Positions 49,383-64,000 of a stretch of DNA of 64,000 bases are shown here, one piece after another (position 1 is the first letter of the stretch; every line of letters starts with the position of its first letter). The notes beneath the pieces are model-generated. The model worked only from the letters and a program-made list of their open reading frames with translations. It was not told where the DNA came from and did not search any database. A program made the position numbers and the translations under genes. Source of the stretch: Dillenia suffruticosa (Eukaryota; Streptophyta; Magnoliopsida; Dilleniales; Dilleniaceae); contig JAVTVX010000012.1 in the NCBI GenBank assembly GCA_033439265.1, forward strand, positions 30,822,761-30,886,760. Reading direction: 5' to 3'.

Positions 49383-52300
49383 AACATAATATGTAAATAT
49401 TTTTATATTTTAATTTTTGTTTTTGGCAAACTGTTATGTTGCTAGATTTCAACCTATTTAATTTGAATTTGTCGGCTGTCTTATTTCTCTTTATCAAGAG
49501 GAAAAAAGCTTGTTGGTGTGCGAGAAGGTTGGCCATGTGATGATTTTATTTTATTCCACTAGAATAGGGAGCAATTGACAACAGACAGTTTTACATTAGG
49601 TTTACCAGACCACTCAACCTCAAGTTTTCAGCATTTCTATTGTTTCAAGTGGTACATATGTGCTGTTACTTTGACACCAGACTCTGACAGCATTTCCATT
49701 GTTTCTTTGAAGAGAAAAATGTGGAGAAATATTTACACAATTTGTTTTTGATGTAGTTTTTTCAGTTTGGTATGTGATATAGAAAGGATATGGGGCTATT
49801 GGATTGGATGGTTTCTTTAATGCCTCCTTTGTTTATATCCTTTTTCCTCACGTTCAAATTTCATGATCACAATATTTACACCTGAAGAACTAGATGTGGA
49901 ATTTTTCTCATTTTTTAAAGAGTGCTACTCTTTGTGAAACTTTAATAAGTTGGAGTTATTTGATAATTGAGAGGTATTTCCTCTCCCAACCTCAGCCTGC
50001 ACCTTAATGCATGTCATTTATTGGCTCTCTGTAGATATTTTCTCCTTCGCCCATTTTTTGTTCCTTAATCCCCCGATAGCTTCCATCTTAGGAAGGCTTC
50101 CAATGTGCCTTCGAACGCTTATGTCAGTTATACATGATGCGAGAGAAAGAGGCCTCTACTAGATGAACCAATTTGCCTATGGATGATAGCTTTTAAGATG
50201 CTTTGTTCAGTTCTCTCCATTTTCGTTTTTTGATTAATGTTTATACAGATTTAGACTGCTTTCATTTGCATTAACGGGCTACATGGCTATTCTAATCTGC
50301 ATGATATCATTTCTGCTTGCATTTGAAACCCTTAAAATCTCGAGTGGAAATTCTGAAGTTGTATTTGGCTACATTTCCTCTTTTTTCAGAGGAGGAAATG
50401 ATAAAGACTAGGTGTATCATGGGGTGGGCTTGGCAAAGCATAGTTGGGACTGCTATGCCATGTAAACTCTTGTGAGTGGGAGTGCTTTAGTTTGCCTCAG
50501 CATGGAAAAGTGCTGGGTTGCAGTTAAATCTTAGCTGGTTGGGGATGAATTGCAGAACCTATTTGTCAGATGAAGCATGTATAAGTTACTACTGAACGGA
50601 AAACATTCATTTTGAAACAAATGCTACACTACAAGTGTTTTTCATGTTTGAGTAACCAAGTTGACAGATGCCTAATGCAATGAAAGTTAAAAGTGGTTTG
50701 GATTGGATTGGTCTTGGTGTAGGGCACTCGATGTGGATTAGACTTTAAACCAACTTATCCCATGATAATTTTAATCTGCCTTAAATTGTAGTTTATTAGT
50801 GTGCTTTTAGAAATCGATTCAAAACGGGAAAATAAGTGTGATATTTGAACTGGTCTTGGCACAATTGAGATTTTGCCATGTTTTTCTCATGTAGATCAAT
50901 TTTCATGTCATTTATCTTCTTCTTCTCCATTTTAAAGCAACACTATCAAGGAAGATAATTCACAGGATATTTTGGATTTTACAAATGTGGTTCCTCTTGT
51001 CTTTCTTTGATACATGCATTTTCACTGTTCCATGGGGCATTTTTGCTTTTGCATCAGCTTGCATATGTTGTATCTTTTTGTGACATTGAAACAAGGAGTT
51101 TATATCGTGAAGTAAGCGTACGATTTTTTTTTTTTTCTTAGATAATGTTGATCTCAACAGCTACCGTTTGGATATCCACCAGTAGATCCTTAGAGCATGC
51201 TTGTTTGCTGTAACTTATTGTTTTCCAGAAAGCTTCTACTGTTATTTCCTTCTGCTTCTGCTCACAATGATGAGGGATCGATCCAGAATGTATATAAACA
51301 CATGATTTATGGGGTCAAAGTAGTAAATTTTAAGGGATGTAAATGACAATTGTCTGAAGTACTAAGCATAATATGCAGAATTTGCAAAACTTGGGGAATC
51401 ACGGACCCATTCCCCCCGCCCCCCAAACAAAATGAAAGGTCCCTATTTGGTTCCGCACCTTATGCTTTGTCTTATCTTTCTGACTGTGTGTTTGTTTCTT
51501 TTCCTCTTCAGCTGTCCAAGGATTCTCTTCCTGCAAATAGCACACCAACTCCAGTACCACCCCCACCGAAGACCATTGTCCCACTGTCTCTGAATTATGT
51601 CACTCTTCCATCATTTAGCTGGGATCAAGATGATGAAAAAGTCAAGGTATGGATCCATGCCTGCTCTTTTAATCTATACAAGTATTACATCGTGCTTGAT
51701 TCGTACAAGAAATTTATTTTCATTAATGAAAAAGGAGAAACAAAAAAGTTTTTAAAAATACTAATTTGAAAAAATAAGAGAAAATGGAGTTGTGGTTAAT
51801 GGAAAGTTATTAGGGGTACACCCTCACGTGTACTTCAATTGACACTTTAGAATATCTTTTTTGGTTCCTCATCGAGTTTTAGTAAATTAAGGAAGTATTA
51901 ATTTTTATTTTTTTTTTAAGATTTACCCTTCTCTACTATCTCCACTAAATCCTTTTTTTATTGTATATATTAATTGAGTTCGCCTGTCACGTTTCTCACT
52001 CTCATTGAATTAAGGGGGTAATTTAGTTAATTTGTACAAATTCTTTTTCTAGAATTATGATTGTTCAATGATTCCTTTAATCCTTCTGCAATTAACTTAA
52101 AAGACATTTAAATGGAACAGGAGTAATTTTTTTAAAATATTTAAATGCCAAATTTATCCTTTAAACTAATTTTCATGATAATCAATTTGCTGAATCTCAA
52201 GGATATTTGCATCCGGAAAACTTGTGATGGGCATCAAACATCAAATGACGGGTTTGTTTTATTGCTAGTAGAGATATTAGTTACTTTTTCTTGGCTGTGG

Positions 52301-53116
52301 TAAAGGACTGTAATCTAACTGATTGTATTATCTAACTGATTTTATCCAGAAAACTTGTGATGGACTTTGAACATCATATGTTGGGTTAGTTTTATTAGTA
52401 GTAGAGATATGTAATTACATTGTCTTGGCTGTAGTAAAGGATTGCAATCTAACTGATTGTTTAATCTTGTCCCAGATTTATGTATCCCTTGAAGGAGTCA
52501 ACCAGGAGAAAATGGAGACCACCTTTAAGCCAATGTCCATTGACATCAAATTTCATGATGTCCAGGGAAAGAATTATCAGTTCGCATTACCAAAATTAAA
52601 CAAGGAAATACTTCCAGAGAAGTGTAAGGTGTTAGTTAAACCTTCGAGGGTTGTCATCACATTGTTCAAAGCATCAAAGGGTAATTGGTTAGATTTGCAC
52701 TTCAAAGAGGACAAGGTAAAATTCTGTTGTTATTAATCTTGCCATTTCCTCCTCTTATTGTAAACCTGGAAGCAGTGAAGACTGAATGATAACTATTTTT
52801 GTTTTGCTTCATAATATTTTTAATGCTTAAAAACTCTTGCAGCTGAAGCCAAATTTGGATAAAGAGCGAGATCCCATGGCGGGAATTATGGACTTGATGA
52901 AGGTATTGGTTGATTATTCGGTCCCTATTACTCTCAACTGCTTTTTGCTTTTATAGTAACAATGCTTTTGTTTCATCTTTTATAAAATCCATTGTACTAT
53001 GTTACTTGCAGAACATGTATGAGGAGGGGGATGACGAAATGAAACAAACCATTGCGAAGGCATGGACTGATGCCAGATCTGGCAAAACGGCTGATCCTTT
53101 AAAGGGCTATCGTTAG
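47000..53116 (+). CDS. Calcyclin-binding protein / SIP homologue (CacyBP)
   Basis: Exons 47000-47110, 51512-51646, 52476-52715, 52843-52902 and 53012-53116 all join in phase 0 and give 216 residues. Residues 1-37 form the N-terminal helical segment (MAEEVALDLEELRQLQSVAK..). A Pro-rich linker (TPTPVPPPPKT) precedes a CS domain at about 66-160 (LPSFSWDQDDEKVKIYVSLE, KFHDVQGKNYQFALPKL, KGNWLDLHFKED). The C-terminal SGS region is at about 160-216 (DPMAGIMDLMKNMYEEGDDE, AWTDARSGK). In animals the orthologue bridges Siah1, Skp1 and S100 proteins in ubiquitin-mediated turnover, with a CS fold like that of p23/SGT1. The plant role is less defined. Intron 1 is 4.4 kb, far larger than the others, and no element with clear ends was recognised in it. 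The next gene is convergent. Confidence 0.95.
47287..47375. repeat. Compound microsatellite (GA)n(GT)n in CacyBP intron 1
   Basis: GA units from about 47287 to 47345, interrupted once by GTGA, then GT units to 47375. Confidence 0.95.
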
Positions 53117-54750
53117 GTCTGCCAAAATTTGAACACAGAACCATGCAAAGAGGACATAAGAGGGTCCCTGTTCTTACGGTCATAAATTTTTAGGATTGAA
53201 CCTCTTCAATTCTTGCTGGTGAAGATGTTGGACGAGGTTTTATCTTGTGTCCAAATTGTGGGAACAGAGTGAGCTCAAAGTTTGTGGGTCCGATATTATT
53301 AGCATGCTGTCTGTTAAATGTGAATTTTGTTATCTCCATGTAACTATTTACAAGACAGGCTTTCATTTTTATCCCTAATCAAATGGTCGGAGTCTTTTGG
53401 GTTGCTTCTTTTGCTTTGCATTAATGAATTACAAGATCACAGAGAGATGAGAGATAACAGGGCATTGTATCCGAAGATGATACATGCATCATGCGAAGGT
53501 CGGATGCAGAATATATGCTGAGCTCTTGATACAGAACAGTTATTTTCTTTAGCATAAAAGGCGTTGGGGAGGTACCCATCCTAATGATTTGTATCCTATT
53601 TTTAATGCATTAGGGCTCACATATTTGTTTTTGCGAAAATTATGTAATCTTAAGATGACTATACCGGAGATCTTGCCACTTAGGTGGAGCCGTATGGTAA
53701 GAGACTCACCCGAATGGGAAGTAGTCCCAAATCCTCCCCCCCCCCAAAAAACACAGAGGGAGACGCTTTGTGGTCCCTCATTAATCAGTTAAGAAGCTAG
53801 TCAGAGTGAGGAAGGCCCTCACAGTGGTCTCTCATATATCAGTTCGGAAACTTTCTATTGATCAAAAGGAGCATAATTGAGAAATCTTTCATTCAAAGAT
53901 GTGGTTTCTGGTTGGAGCTAACATAAGCTCTAAAGATCCTGTGAGTATTGAAAAGGCGTTCTGAGGAGGGGGAGGTTTTTTAATGAGGGGCATGTTACAA
54001 TTTTTCTGCCCTTGCTCCGCCGTTAATGTTACAAGGTCAGACTTCAGCTTAGTCCCAGTTCATGCACCAGTTTTCCAAGCTTGAGCATCATGCTACTCAA
54101 TTTTTTCTCATTTATAATATCGTGCACAGTTAAACCAGTCTTGACTTATTTAGGTTCATTCAAGCTCAACTAATGTGACAAACACAAGCTCAGATTATTT
54201 TTGGGCAGGGCCTCAGCTCATTTTTACCTTCATTTCTTATGATCTAAATCTCATTTGTTATCATTTGCAAAGAACTGAAAGCAAGTAACCTAGATTTTCT
54301 GAAAACAGTGCATTCAGAAGGTCTTAAGTTCCCAAAGCAAATAAAATCAGGAAGATTGCATGGTGACACATAGCTGTTCCCAAAAATAATATCGTCCATA
54401 AAATATTGTGATCCTTGATTAAAAAAAACAAATGCCAAATTTAAGCGTTATTCTAAAAGGTATCTATCAAATTTCCATCCCTCCCAATCTATAGTACATA
54501 AGATGAAAGCCGAAGAAGTCCAACCAAATTACTAAATCAGAGACAAAAATAAATAGAATGAAGCTACTCAAAGCGTTCAAAAAAAAAGGCACAGCACAAC
54601 CAAAGCATCACTATAAACTGGGTGCTTCTAGGTTGCCATGCCCAAACACAGTTCATTAGAAGGGTTACCAACAACTAAAACTAGAAAGTGGATAAAAAGG
54701 GAAATGGGAGACACAAATGAACATTCAACAGTTGCGCAAGTTATGTGCCT
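53117..54750. other. Region between convergent genes
   Basis: Includes the 3' UTR of the CacyBP gene (to perhaps 53350) and, at the right, the 3' UTR of the katanin-like gene on the minus strand. A poly-C/A junction is at 53738-53753. No further gene seen. Confidence 0.5.

Positions 54751-64000
<9,250 letters not shown>

Overview
The window is nuclear DNA of a flowering plant, very probably a eudicot. Genes have introns with GT..AG junctions. There are four recognisable plant genes and one conserved-looking coiled-coil gene. The AT-rich intergenic space is filled with nested plant transposons (Copia, Gypsy/Tat-like, CACTA, TRIM, SINE, RTE-type LINE) and long dinucleotide repeats. I cannot name the species. 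No bacterial-type operon, CRISPR array or intact tRNA/rRNA gene is visible.

Layout. 1-1886: the 3' nine tenths of a CYP716-family cytochrome P450 (+), truncated by the window edge. Its last-exon tail is fused to the end of a reverse-oriented Copia LTR and repeated three times (about 1783-2440), followed by the Copia remnant (2399-2990). 4087-19062: a transposon stack. A non-autonomous Gypsy element of Tat-like type (5' LTR remnant, PBS, gag, protease, minisatellite, antisense ORF, PPT, 3' LTR, but no RT/RNase H/integrase) is split in gag by a long solo-LTR-like block (7362-13174). That block contains a CACTA element (7510-10058). A second, 5'-truncated copy of the same CACTA family (4277-6544) abuts the Gypsy LTR. 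19290-20340: a deleted Copia pol scrap and an unidentified exon-like stretch. 21495-21974: a TRIM. 22071-29079: a full-length Copia element with paired LTRs and a perfect CTTTG target duplication but a decayed gag-pol. 30917-31910: a third, shorter CACTA-type element. 31911-36895: mostly empty AT-rich DNA plus a poly-A-tailed tandem repeat.

36896-64000 is the gene-rich half: a GPI-anchored GH17 beta-1,3-glucanase (+, 36896-38434), a 208-aa coiled-coil protein (+, 43428-45166, with a SINE in its last intron), a CacyBP/SIP homologue (+, 47000-53116), and the C-terminal half of a katanin p60 A-like 2 / CCP1-type AAA ATPase (-, 54751-63618, continuing beyond the right edge). The ATPase introns hold a LINE of RTE type and an LTR-retrotransposon fragment. 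The host genes look like unlinked single loci rather than a pathway cluster: P450 (triterpenoid oxidation), glucanase (wall/callose), CacyBP (protein turnover scaffold), katanin-like ATPase (microtubules).

The most unusual material lies in the mobile DNA: the chimeric P450-tail/LTR tandem repeat, the CACTA family carrying two divergent tRNA-like modules each followed by a GC-rich minisatellite island, and the gag-protease-plus-antisense-ORF Gypsy element lacking the rest of pol. I did not see a convincing new multi-gene system.
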